This document shows positions 32,405 to 42,065 of a stretch of 64,000 nucleotides of DNA, in pieces. How positions within the stretch are numbered: position 1 is the first letter of the stretch; each line of letters opens with the position of its first letter. The stretch comes from Seminavis robusta (lineage: Eukaryota; Bacillariophyta; Bacillariophyceae; Naviculales; Naviculaceae): the NCBI GenBank assembly GCA_903772945.1, contig CAICTM010000405.1, positions 1 through 64,000 on the forward strand, given 5' to 3'. A program made the translations under genes and the position numbers. The notes below the pieces were generated by a model that saw only the letters and a list, made by a program, of their open reading frames with translations, had not been told where the DNA came from and searched no databases.

Positions 32405-33784
32405 TCACGACAAGAGCTGTTCGCTGTGAAGAAAGGGCACCGCCTTTTGGAGATCAGCCACCTTGGCCTCCGACCCTCCATACAAGATGCCCAACCCACG
32501 AGGTCCCGCTCGGAAAATGACCAGGATCACCATGGTAGAAGGAATCAACTTGGACAGATCATAGAGTGGCATGTGAAATTCTTCGTGGCAATCGGTACCG
32601 AGGAAGCATGGTTTGGCAAAGGATGCCCAGTTGGTAGCAATGGCAAACGAGCCACTGGCCTGACCCCAAAAGCCGGGCAGGGGCTCCTGATTTGTGACAC
32701 GGCGTCGAAAGATGGGTGGTTGAATCGATTGACGAATCAATGCAGGAGTCGCCGAATCTTGTGGACGGTAGCAAATGACATTTTCATAGTTGCCAGCATG
32801 CGTTTCCGTGTGTCCTGCGATACGTCCTCCGCGAAAGTTGAGTGCCATCATGCCAAATTTGCAACGACAGTTTTGAAGGAACCAGCTCGTAATGACATCA
32901 TTGGAGGAGACAAACTCAACGTCGTTATTGACTTTCGCGGCTTGCTTCTTGGCCTCCTCCATTCCTTGGGGATGGATCAAATGCATTTTTCCAACCGTTT
33001 TGGTTTTCGTACACAAGGAGTGAAGAACTCCATAGACGCAATTGACAATGAATCCTGCGGATTGGAGGATTTTCTGTTCTGGCTCTCCACCCATGACTTT
33101 GATCTGCTCTTGTTCCGTAGTTAGAATTCTCTCTACCTGCAAAGCTTCAATGGTTTCCTTGGAATTGAGGAGCATGTTGTGCAAACGATAGAAAGTATGC
33201 CCATCGGAAAGTGCATGCGATATGGAAACGACTACGGCAAATTTCTGGTGTGGATCTTTGTGGCAAGGGATCACATGGACCCTCCAAAGTGGAAGCGTTG
33301 GGCCCACTTTCACATAGAGATCAAGCTCTGAGCATTTGGCTCCCAGTTGATCAAAGGGAATATCTCGCGACAAGAGCTCATTGCTTTCATGACAACAAAA
33401 GTGAGTGGCAAGGAGATCACTTGCCTGCTTGGCAGTGCTGTATACCAAAGCGTAAGCACCATTCTTCTCTTTGCGCTTTTCAATTCTTCCAGCCAACCAA
33501 GGATTTAACTCCAAGATTTTGCCCGTGCGCTCTCGTAAGGAATCAACCACTTGGCTGTAGTCTCCCTGGAACCATGTCAATGTAGATGTGGCATTGTCTC
33601 CACCTCCTCCACCTGCCAACACCTTCTCGACACCCAAGAGCTCCACAACCACTTCATTTGGATCGGCCTTCATTGCGGCCTTTGCGTGTTTTTTCTTACC
33701 TGCCCAAAACAACAGTGTAGTGGCCAACGAGCAAACCAATACTGCAGCAGCAACTGGATGGTACTGTTGATCTTCGCTTGGCAT
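32405..33784 (-). CDS. BAHD/condensation-superfamily acyltransferase-like protein
   Basis: 459 residues, no intron. Residues about 10-28 (VAAAVLVCSLATTLLFWAG) form a membrane anchor. The body resembles CoA-dependent acyltransferases of the chloramphenicol-acetyltransferase-like fold. VSISHALSDGHTFYRL near residue 200 has the HxxxDG catalytic motif, with the His acting as base. The usual C-terminal DFGWG motif of plant BAHD enzymes is not evident; GSFAIATNWASF may be its counterpart. Acyl donor and acceptor cannot be told. The ATG at 33784 is chosen because the open frame upstream is Ser/Arg-rich and non-conserved in style. It is divergent from the next gene, so the 330-nt gap probably serves both. 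Confidence 0.75.
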   Translation of the reverse strand: MPSEDQQYHPVAAAVLVCSLATTLLFWAGKKKHAKAAMKADPNEVVVELLGVEKVLAGGGGGDNATSTLTWFQGDYSQVVDSLRERTGKILELNPWLAGRIEKRKEKNGAYALVYSTAKQASDLLATHFCCHESNELLSRDIPFDQLGAKCSELDLYVKVGPTLPLWRVHVIPCHKDPHQKFAVVVSISHALSDGHTFYRLHNMLLNSKETIEALQVERILTTEQEQIKVMGGEPEQKILQSAGFIVNCVYGVLHSLCTKTKTVGKMHLIHPQGMEEAKKQAAKVNNDVEFVSSNDVITSWFLQNCRCKFGMMALNFRGGRIAGHTETHAGNYENVICYRPQDSATPALIRQSIQPPIFRRRVTNQEPLPGFWGQASGSFAIATNWASFAKPCFLGTDCHEEFHMPLYDLSKLIPSTMVILVIFRAGPRGLGILYGGSEAKVADLQKAVPFLHSEQLLS

Positions 33785-34118
33785 TGTTATTATGTGATCC
33801 CAGCCAGAGCAACGAGCCGACCTCAAGAAGGAATAAGAGGAGCAAGTCGTGGAGAGCGCAGAATATCTTGTTCGTCCCGTAAAAGATCCAAAAGTGCGGC
33901 ACGGTAAGGATAGTGATAATCTTGCCCACGACAGGAGAACAGAACCACGATGAGTTATCAACGGAGCGTGGAATCTGTTGTCGTGGGGAGCGAAAACGTC
34001 TGAAGGTCCACATGCATCGTGTAGCCACACCCGGGATATGACAGCGACGCATCACCACAAAAAGTACAACGAGGCATCTGCATGCTTGTCGAGCAAACAA
34101 CCACACCTCATTGCAATA

Positions 34119-35231
34119 ATGGTCCTCATTCGAAACTTTTCCATCCAGTTGGTCAATGCCGCCACAAAGGTACCCTTTAAAGAACACTTCCACGACGGTA
34201 AGGTCTACGCAGAAGTAGAGCCCGGAGTGGAATACTACATTGAAGTGGAGGTCATGGGAATGAACAACAAGGCCCAACCATTTTTGATAGACTATATCGT
34301 GGATGGCACCAAGCTGGGATACAAAACTTCCCTTTGTGAAGCCAATGGCAAGTACTATGCTGGCTTGTCATCTCGAAGTAGCGAGGGACGGTCCACCATG
34401 CGAGCCCTGGCTTTGCATCGACCTCCACTGGTGCACACCAACATGCCGACATCTGCCGTGGAAGGCACCGTGGTGGTGGACATTCAACAAGCCCTTGCGT
34501 CAGGAAGACAGTGGTACGGACAGGGTACGGGCCACACAATGGTGGCACCCAAGGTTGTCTCTGCCAACTTGACGCTGTCTGGCCCGAATAATACTAGTCA
34601 ACGTGGTGCTGCTGTCGTGGACGTTCTTCGATCGGGATGCGGCACCTACGCTGAGACCAAGGTCAACGATGGCGTTTTTCCAACGTATTTGGAAGGCAAA
34701 CACACCGAACGAGTCACCATTCACTATTGCACTTCCTTGGGATTGACAAAAGCAGGTGTCATTCCTCCTCTTTCTCTTCCCCAGACGGGCTCTTCAGGAG
34801 GAGTTGCTTGGTCTTCGACAGCGGCAACGGCGTTGGGTATGGCGGCCCCTACCATGAACTATCCATGGGTTGTGGGTCCTGCGAGTGCTGCCACTATGCC
34901 CGAACTAACTGCTGCACCCTCCTTGACTGCTTCGTTGGGGTTGTCTTCAGGAGCACTTGGCAATCCAGTGTTCAGCAGCTTGTTACAGGATCAGTTGTCA
35001 TTGCTCCCACCCGAGACTACATCCAGTCGAAACCAGGTGCCAACAATGACGACGAATAGCATGGTTTCACCTAACTTTGGCAGCACCTGGAACTATCCTT
35101 GGTCGCAGGCAACACCTCAACTTGCCCCCACACAGCCGCAATCTGACAACAGTAGTCATCCTACTCCCAGTGCCGCCGGTGCGGTGAATTCCGCTTACCA
35201 TGACATTGTCAAACAGGAATCTGCTGCTTAA
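34119..35231 (+). CDS. Unknown protein with N-terminal compact domain and Ser/Pro-rich tail
   Basis: 370 residues from the ATG at 34119 (MVLIRNFSIQL). An in-frame ATG at 34038 would add 27 residues. Residues about 1-200 look folded and rich in beta structure (VYAEVEPGVEYYIEVEVMG, PFLIDYIVDGTKLGYKT, ERVTIHYCTSLGL). The rest is Ser, Thr, Pro and Ala rich with few charges and ends VKQESAA. There is no signal peptide or membrane segment. I do not recognise the family. The tail composition and the VKQE end would suit a nuclear protein with a sumoylation site, but that is only a suggestion. Head-to-head with the acyltransferase-like gene. Confidence 0.65.
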   Translation: MVLIRNFSIQLVNAATKVPFKEHFHDGKVYAEVEPGVEYYIEVEVMGMNNKAQPFLIDYIVDGTKLGYKTSLCEANGKYYAGLSSRSSEGRSTMRALALHRPPLVHTNMPTSAVEGTVVVDIQQALASGRQWYGQGTGHTMVAPKVVSANLTLSGPNNTSQRGAAVVDVLRSGCGTYAETKVNDGVFPTYLEGKHTERVTIHYCTSLGLTKAGVIPPLSLPQTGSSGGVAWSSTAATALGMAAPTMNYPWVVGPASAATMPELTAAPSLTASLGLSSGALGNPVFSSLLQDQLSLLPPETTSSRNQVPTMTTNSMVSPNFGSTWNYPWSQATPQLAPTQPQSDNSSHPTPSAAGAVNSAYHDIVKQESAA

Positions 35232-35466
35232 GAGAGATGAATGAGCATCCATCACTATGGGGCGAAAGAGTTGCCAAGGAAGGAGTCAAGCATAGCACTT
35301 GAGCTAGAACTACCGGTAAGTCTTGAGTAATAGGAGTAGCAGCAGGCAATCTGATTGTGGTAGCAAAACTGAATGAGTCATCTATATGCATAAGTTAGTT
35401 TATGAGGAGTTGCTGCTGTAGGAGGTTGAGTTTGTAGCTGTAGCTATAGCTAGCTATTGTGCATGC

Positions 35467-35823
35467 TTATGCCATGAGGGCACAGCCTCGTGGCTTGACA
35501 GCTGGTTGAAACGAGGGGCTCGGTCGTTCTGGAAGTGGAAGTGGCATTGCTGTCCTGGAGAGCTTGTTCATGTGGAAGTGGGAGATGCGTCTTGCTTGAT
35601 TTCGAAGGAGCATTTCCTTCTTTCGGTTCTGCCGTTGTCGGGCCTTTTCAAGTCGAGCATCAGCACGAAAGTGAATGTAGTCTTGTGGTTGATAGAAGAG
35701 TTGGCTGGAAAGTTCCGTGTTCTCAGATTCAAAGTGGCGAATGCTGTCTGCTGCCACTGCGGAAAAGGTAACACGCTTCTTGGTGGTTTTGCTGGTAGTA
35801 GTAGTAGTGCTCATCATTGTCAT
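35467..35823 (-). CDS. Small RVxF-motif protein, copy A
   Basis: 118 residues. A Thr/Ser-rich start is followed by KKRVTF, which fits the RVxF docking motif for protein phosphatase 1. Then comes LFYQPQDYIHFRADARLEKA, a basic helical region, and the C-terminus RGCALMA. The protein at 39321-39725 shares the RVxF motif, the LFYQxQDYxxFRAD block and the RGCALMA end in the same order, so the two are paralogues. The conserved Cys near the end resembles a prenylation box shifted by one residue, which would not be standard. Phosphatase binding is inference from a short motif. Confidence 0.75.
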   Translation of the reverse strand: MTMMSTTTTTSKTTKKRVTFSAVAADSIRHFESENTELSSQLFYQPQDYIHFRADARLEKARQRQNRKKEMLLRNQARRISHFHMNKLSRTAMPLPLPERPSPSFQPAVKPRGCALMA

Positions 35824-38800
35824 GGTGGAATGGAATCAAAGAACTGAGAGAAATGGTGGTACTTTGGAAATTGGCTGGTCTAATATTGTGGGGCAAAAGA
35901 TTTTTGGAGACTGGGATTCGACTGGTATCGATTTGGAGATGGAGGGGGCTAGCTAGAATCTTCCTGCTAGCTATAGCTAGTAGTAGTCACCGGTAGCCGT
36001 GGTCGTTCATTTTACTGCTTTCTCGATCTTCACTACACACCACAGGCACTCAGGCAGAAATCTACTGGTAAAAAGGACCATTAATGGACCATTGTCTTTT
36101 ACGGAACGGAGATGAGCCAGTGAGTCCACATACCTGCACAGGAAAGAGGAGCTGTCGGTAATACCCTTGCAACCCTGCTTGGCTGCTTTGTTGTTTTCAT
36201 CGTTTAGGAGATAAGAGTCAATAATGAACGTTCGCTTTTGACTCATGCAACTCAACACACTGGAATGAGGAATGAGGACAATGCCTGCAGTCGCAGAGGG
36301 GCATTGAGCATTGAGTACACAAATGTACGCAGGATTTACGTGGCCAGGACAGATCGCGTGGATCTCATTGCCTCGGAGAAAGGAAAAGTCTCCCCTTCAG
36401 AGAAAGGGGGGTCTGCAAAAAAGCTTTTTCCTGTAAACTGCTCAAGAATAACAAAAGGGCTAAAAAAACTTCCCATAGCCAATACGCAATAAGAGCGGAG
36501 TATTTTACTTGACCATTGTTCAAGAGGGGCATGCATCGCTTAAATATCAGATACTAGTAGCTCATCAGCTGCTCATCCGCCGAGCTTGTTACTGTACTTA
36601 TAGACTATAGACTACTAGCTAGTACTAAGACAAGTCTTACTTACTTGTTCTCGGGCGATCGATTACAGATAAGACTTCGTACATGTAGCTCTCGTACAGT
36701 AACTCGTAACTGAGGCATCTAACCACTGGAATACACGTACATGCACTGAGCTCTGAGCATTATGTTGCGTTGTGCGGATTTAACACAGACGAATCAGTCA
36801 CACTTTGTGGAGGATTGAGCAGCTGAAGGTCAAGTATTTACTGGCATCAAGGGGAGTACAGTCGTACTAGCAGTTATCTCTGAAGCGAGAGTCACAATAT
36901 CTCCAGTGAGAAACGACGCGACTACTAACCTACCAGTACCGGTACTGCTGTCTGGGTGCGGGCACTGGGCGGCGCCTGCATGTTGATTGTTGATCCACGC
37001 AGGCGGATCAATGATACATACATACCAGTACCTGTAGGTACTGTACTCAGTAGCTGATAAGGTGTTGACTACTGGAGTACAAGAGTATGCTCCATACACC
37101 TCCGGAGTTTGCTCTTTAGTTTACCCCTTTTTTGGTGCCTGCTTCAAAAAACTTTGGGCCATGGGATCGGGCTGAGAGGCAGGATTGTCCTGCAAGCTAC
37201 AAGCTTGGCTCCTGCCTGAATCGAATCTCTATCGTTTCGACGCTGGGCTCCCTGGCTGGGCGTTCTCGGTCAAAATGCCTCCACCGCTCCGACTGACAAA
37301 ACCGAGTCGCCTGCCTGTTTGACTTCCCATTCCTCCCCGAAATACTTCACTGCACTGCTTTCCAACCTGGAGCTTTGCTTCGAGGATGTCTTGGCCGTAA
37401 GTTGTTTGGCATGCTTCATACAGCAGCTCTCTAGAAGCTAGAAACTGACCACAACATTGCGAAATTGGCCATTGATATCACCTGAGGAAGCGTGCTTTGG
37501 CATTGTCGATGATCACCAGTGAGGAAAGGTGAGGGTGAAGCCCGACAGTTACTAGATGGTCGAAAAGCAACAATTGCCAGTACCCGCATGTACATGTGCC
37601 AAAGTCAACCTCGTCCAGTGTATTGTAGAATCTTCCTATAGCTTTTTACCATGTATCTACGGTTATCTCCATGCACTGACGGCAGGCACGAGTCCTATGT
37701 CCTCAATACAATGATCTCCAAACTTTAAACCATTCATATCCAGTCAAACGCAATGTCCTATGTCCTGTGCAGTCACACTCGAGGCGCTGGGCTCCTTGTT
37801 TCTCTGGCTCCTCCCCAACTTCAGAACCAGGGGGTAGCTACAAGTAAGTGCTTGCAGCCATCCATTTCTCCCCCTTGAACGTAGTATGAATACAAACATG
37901 CTAAGTAAGTAGAGTCTAGTCTAAAGATTTTGATTGCTACCGGTACTGACAGGCTGAAGTGGCAAGGAGAGCAAATAATGTGCAAGTGGACGCAAAGTTA
38001 AAACGATTGCCTCCGTGGTGACCCCGATCTACAGTACACCACTGCAAGTTGCGAGGAGGATGTTTGCAAGACGACAAAGTTATAAAGTTATAGAGGCCTG
38101 ATGTTCAGTCCAGCGTGAACTCTCTGGCTGAGGGGCGAAGATTCGGCTGCGAGATGTACAGAGAAACAAAAGGATTGTGTTGAAAACTCTTGCGATTTGT
38201 GACCCAGCCACTGTCACTCTATAGACCTGGCTTGTATTGCTTCGGTTGGCGCGAAGGTGTTGGATGTTGAGCCCGTTCAGCCAGTGCAGCAAACTGCAGC
38301 AAAGAATACTTGCAAGCTTACAGCAGTAGCTACAGCACTGTATTCAGGTTCCTTTACAGGAGCTCTGTGGCTAGCTAGCCGGTGCACACCATTTTTTCAA
38401 AAGGCAAGCTGAGAATCGCATTCCTCTGCAAATTTGGGAACACTTCTCTCAAACACTTCTCCTGAACACCTCTCCCCAACACTTTCAGTATTGTATTAGT
38501 ATTGCTTCTGAATTAGCTATCAGTGGACAGTCTTTTAGTATTTTGCAGACAATTTTCGTTGACAAATTTTGTACCTGGGCACTGCACCGCACAGTACGAA
38601 TTAACAGCTTCAGAGATCCTGCATTCAAGGAATGCGATATCTATGGATACAGGGGTATCACCAATCTTCTAAAGATATCAGCCACCGACAGCTTGAGCCA
38701 TTGAGCTAATAAAGTACATTGTCAACCGACTAGCTAGCCAGCCAACCAGCTGCATAGACAAATAAATATTGCCATGACATCCGTTTGCATTCTACTACCC

Positions 38801-39320
38801 ATCCTTAGGTTCTACTTTGGTGACTATGGGCAGGACAGAAGCCACGCATACGATAGTGCTTCTTCACCTGGTGGCTGACTATAGCCAGCAGCATAGTCCA
38901 TCCATTCTGAGGCTGACGATGGGCAAGGCAGGGCAGGGCAGGGCAGGGTACCGTACCGGTAGAAGCTCTAGAGGGGTAGCATTTTCAAGCCCGTTAGTAC
39001 ACAAACCACTTTTAAAATTCTGTCCCAAACTCTTGAACCATACAACATTTACTCCCCGAGCGACTACAGTAAACAGAATGTCAAGAGAGGACAAGAAAGG
39101 CTATAGAAAGGATTGGTATTGTACTGTAGTATATGAAGTTGCTTTTATAATCAAATTATGGAATAGTATGAACATTGGTCTGCTGCCAATAGCTGGTGAC
39201 AGTTATTTGTATTGTCGGTATTTTCAGGGCGCGTTTGGATTGATTGGAGGTACGCGTATATATTTGTATAGTAGGGTAGGGTAGAAACATGTTTGGCTTT
39301 TCGGCTTTTCAGCTTTTCAG
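35824..39320. other. Long gene-poor stretch between the two RVxF genes
   Basis: About 3.5 kb in which I see no supportable gene. Open frames are short and composition is typical of the other non-coding DNA here, with many CTAGCTAG and TACCGGTA palindromes. A GGGCA microsatellite of about five units lies near 38925-38950. One frame of 155 codons at 38817-39284 has no recognisable feature. Confidence 0.6.
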
Positions 39321-39725
39321 TTAAGCCATGAGAGCACAACCTCGTTGGGCTGGGACGGAAGGGCGGAAGTGAGGCTTTCGTCGGTCAGAGGAGGAGACTT
39401 GAGCTGCCAGCTTAATGTTGTCAATGCTTGCCGACTTCATGAGCAATTCTTGGCGAGCTTGTTGCGTCATGCGGTTGAGTTTTTCGATGCGCGCCATGCG
39501 TTGCTTTCGTGCTCGGTCAAGCTGGTAGTCAGCTCGGAATCGAGAGTAATCTTGAGATTGATAGAAGAGTTCTTCGGCATACAAGTGGTTGACTGGCTGA
39601 AAGTACACGACCTCTTCTTCTTCTTGGAAGGAAACTCGCTTGCAATGGCAACGGGTAGATTTGTCGTTGCTGGGGGCAGCAGAGGAGGTGCAAACTTGTT
39701 GGTCGCAGAAAGTAATGATGGCCAT
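39321..39725 (-). CDS. Small RVxF-motif protein, copy B
   Basis: 134 residues. CKRVSF is the RVxF-type motif, preceded by a Ser/Cys-rich start and followed by an acidic run, then LFYQSQDYSRFRADYQLDRA, a basic helix (MARIEKLNRMTQQARQELL) and the end RGCALMA. Order and spacing match copy A. The first 30 residues differ completely. Both genes are on the minus strand and 3.5 kb apart, which suggests an old tandem duplication. No membrane segment or signal peptide. Function is unknown; protein phosphatase 1 regulation is the testable guess. Confidence 0.75.
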   Translation of the reverse strand: MAIITFCDQQVCTSSAAPSNDKSTRCHCKRVSFQEEEEVVYFQPVNHLYAEELFYQSQDYSRFRADYQLDRARKQRMARIEKLNRMTQQARQELLMKSASIDNIKLAAQVSSSDRRKPHFRPSVPAQRGCALMA

Positions 39726-42065
39726 CTTGAGATCTTTTGGTTACTACTAGCTAAGATAGTGAGTGTGGGTACCTGTATAGTTGAGTTGTGGTCTTTCGAC
39801 TTTTGAATTTATGAGAGATGAGCTGATCTGATATGCTTCTTCTTCTCCGCTCGTTTCCCTTCAACTTCGCCGTTGCTTTTGGTGGTTGCTCTGTTGGATG
39901 CTGGATGCTGGGATCAACCGTGCCAAGTTAGAAGTCATTGTTTGCCACTAATCGGGATTCAAGCCAGCCCTATGAAGTAGTGCGGGTTCGTCTGTGTTCA
40001 TTCCGATCCCCCGAATGCCAACGATTTAATGAGTCGGTTTCCCTTGCTGGTCGTCATTTCCCCGTTCTGGTTTATTGAGATGCTTTTGCTGCCACGCCAG
40101 AGGTCCTTAAAGATCTCATTGTTAAGTTATTAGATTGAACTGGAGATCAAAAAGGGCAAACTGGGATTGGTGCATCTGCCCCAACCTGCTTGGGGGCAGA
40201 AAGCCAAAATCAAGGTCACGCCTCATGAAACCCAGTCGTTTCTATTATGGCAATACGGATCAGAAGATTCGGAAGATAAAGCAGTCTAAAGCACAACCAG
40301 CTAATCCGACGTGTTGGTGCGTTTGTGAAGAAGTATAGCCCATCCACAATGATGCAATACTGCCCATCCACAACAACATCAACAGCGCGGCAACACCCTG
40401 GCAAATTCTACAGCCCAATGTGGTGAAAACCATGCTGTTGGAGTGTGACGGCAGCGTGAAAAGAAGGTCTTTACCCCCCGATGTGGCGACCTTTCTGTGC
40501 TCGGCAAATCCTAAAAGCTTGCTTCCTTGGTCACCTCTAGGTTTTCGACCAGCCATGGGTACTGTACTACCAAGTCCGTTCATGACCAACATCTTGAGCA
40601 GCTCAATGAGCTCTGGTGGAGGCTATTGCGATCAGGACCAGCCAAGTTGCACTAGTCCTTAGCTAGCTAACGCTGTGCTTCTCCTACAGCCTTCAGCTGT
40701 GTTGGCAGACAGAGTGACTCAGCCAGCCCTTGCAAGCATACTTTAATAGCTATCTATAGCTATGGCCAACCAAACAAAAGCGAGACGGTAGGTACGTGGT
40801 TGTGTGCTTCGTTGAAACCATATAGCCTGATCTGAATGGTGATACGACCGATTACTCCGGGCTACTAACCTCTAACTCACCAACTTTCAACAAAAGACTC
40901 TACTTTTAGTACTACTCATCCAGGTGTACTGATTGCTGTGCTCGAGTTATCTGTGAGAAAAGGACCAGGCACCACTTTCTATTACTGGACATGCATTCAC
41001 AGCCAGACAACTAGCTAGTAGGCTTCTTACGCCAAGACAACGACAACTTGAACACCAACAAGCGTGAGGAGTGAGGAGGTGTAGCAAGTGGGAATGTTTG
41101 GTAGCTGCTGCTATCCAGTTTGTCCACACTGGGCAGACGACAAGATAGGCTTGGATAATATGCACTTATGCATTTGAAGAAAACGGGGCGGTACAGTACA
41201 AAGTTCGCAAGGTTCAACCAAGGCAACCAACAAAGCACGCTGCCACTTGTTTTGCAAATGCGAATTGCTGCGTTACGGGAATGCACCAAGCAAGCAACCT
41301 TTATCCGTGACCTTGCTCGGTGGAGTCTTCACTATGGGCGGCTTCGGACCCTCTGAATGCCCTTAGCCTGAATAGGAGTGGCGTATACGAGCCACTTGCT
41401 TGCTTAAATAGATAGAATAAGGGAAGTCTATCAGACAGGAACCAAAGGCAGCCTCTGCTTTGCGTGAGTTGTGGATTGCAAGGCAGGCACAGTAGCTGTG
41501 CTCAGCAACTGACATGGCACGGGTGGCTGATACTGTAGCTCCTTTTTGCATCATGCAGTGCACCGCCCGAAGCCGTCAGGTACAGGGCCACAAAGGGTCA
41601 ACTTGGTCAAGCTGAACTTTTTCATTCACTCTCTCGCATGCGTTTGGGAATCCAACGGGGGGTTAGAGTACCAGTATCGTAGGCGGATTATCTACAGAAG
41701 ATCTGGGGGCCATGCAAGAAAGTTCCGAGCATTCCCAGAAGAGAGGACTTCAATAATAGCTAGCCAACATTCACAAGTAAATGATTCTAGTTTTTTCCTT
41801 CCTGCACTCTAATCCCATGCTCAAGGCTCGATGCACGTAGCATAGTCAACTATCAAAGCGTTGTGCCTATCCATGGATCTCGAAAGCAGCTTGGGACCCC
41901 TCATCAGCCAGCCAGCGGATTGCCACAGCCAGTGGCCATCATACCGGCAGGCCATAGACTGACTAGCTAGAATAACTCATCGATTGGCAGATTGTTCTTG
42001 AATGACAAAAGTCATAACACTATATATAGAAAATCAGTGATGAAACTTTTCTTATATTCCTCCTT
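39726..42065. other. Gene-poor stretch before LRR protein 4
   Basis: No gene is supportable. Two short frames at 40135-40338 and 40420-40662 are unrecognised. A weak R1-like stretch (GGGGGGTTAGAGTA, GGATTATCTACAGAAG) lies at about 41657-41710. From about 41963 the sequence is the 3' flank of LRR protein 4, with ATTGGCAGATTGTTCTTGAA shared with the flanks of proteins 2 and 3. Confidence 0.6.

Noticed and set aside
38817-39284. 155-codon plus-strand frame
   Set aside because: It runs through a GGGCA microsatellite and has no recognisable features.
40135-40662. Two short frames that look somewhat protein-like
   Set aside because: Under 85 codons each, in different frames, no known motif and no plausible splice linking them.
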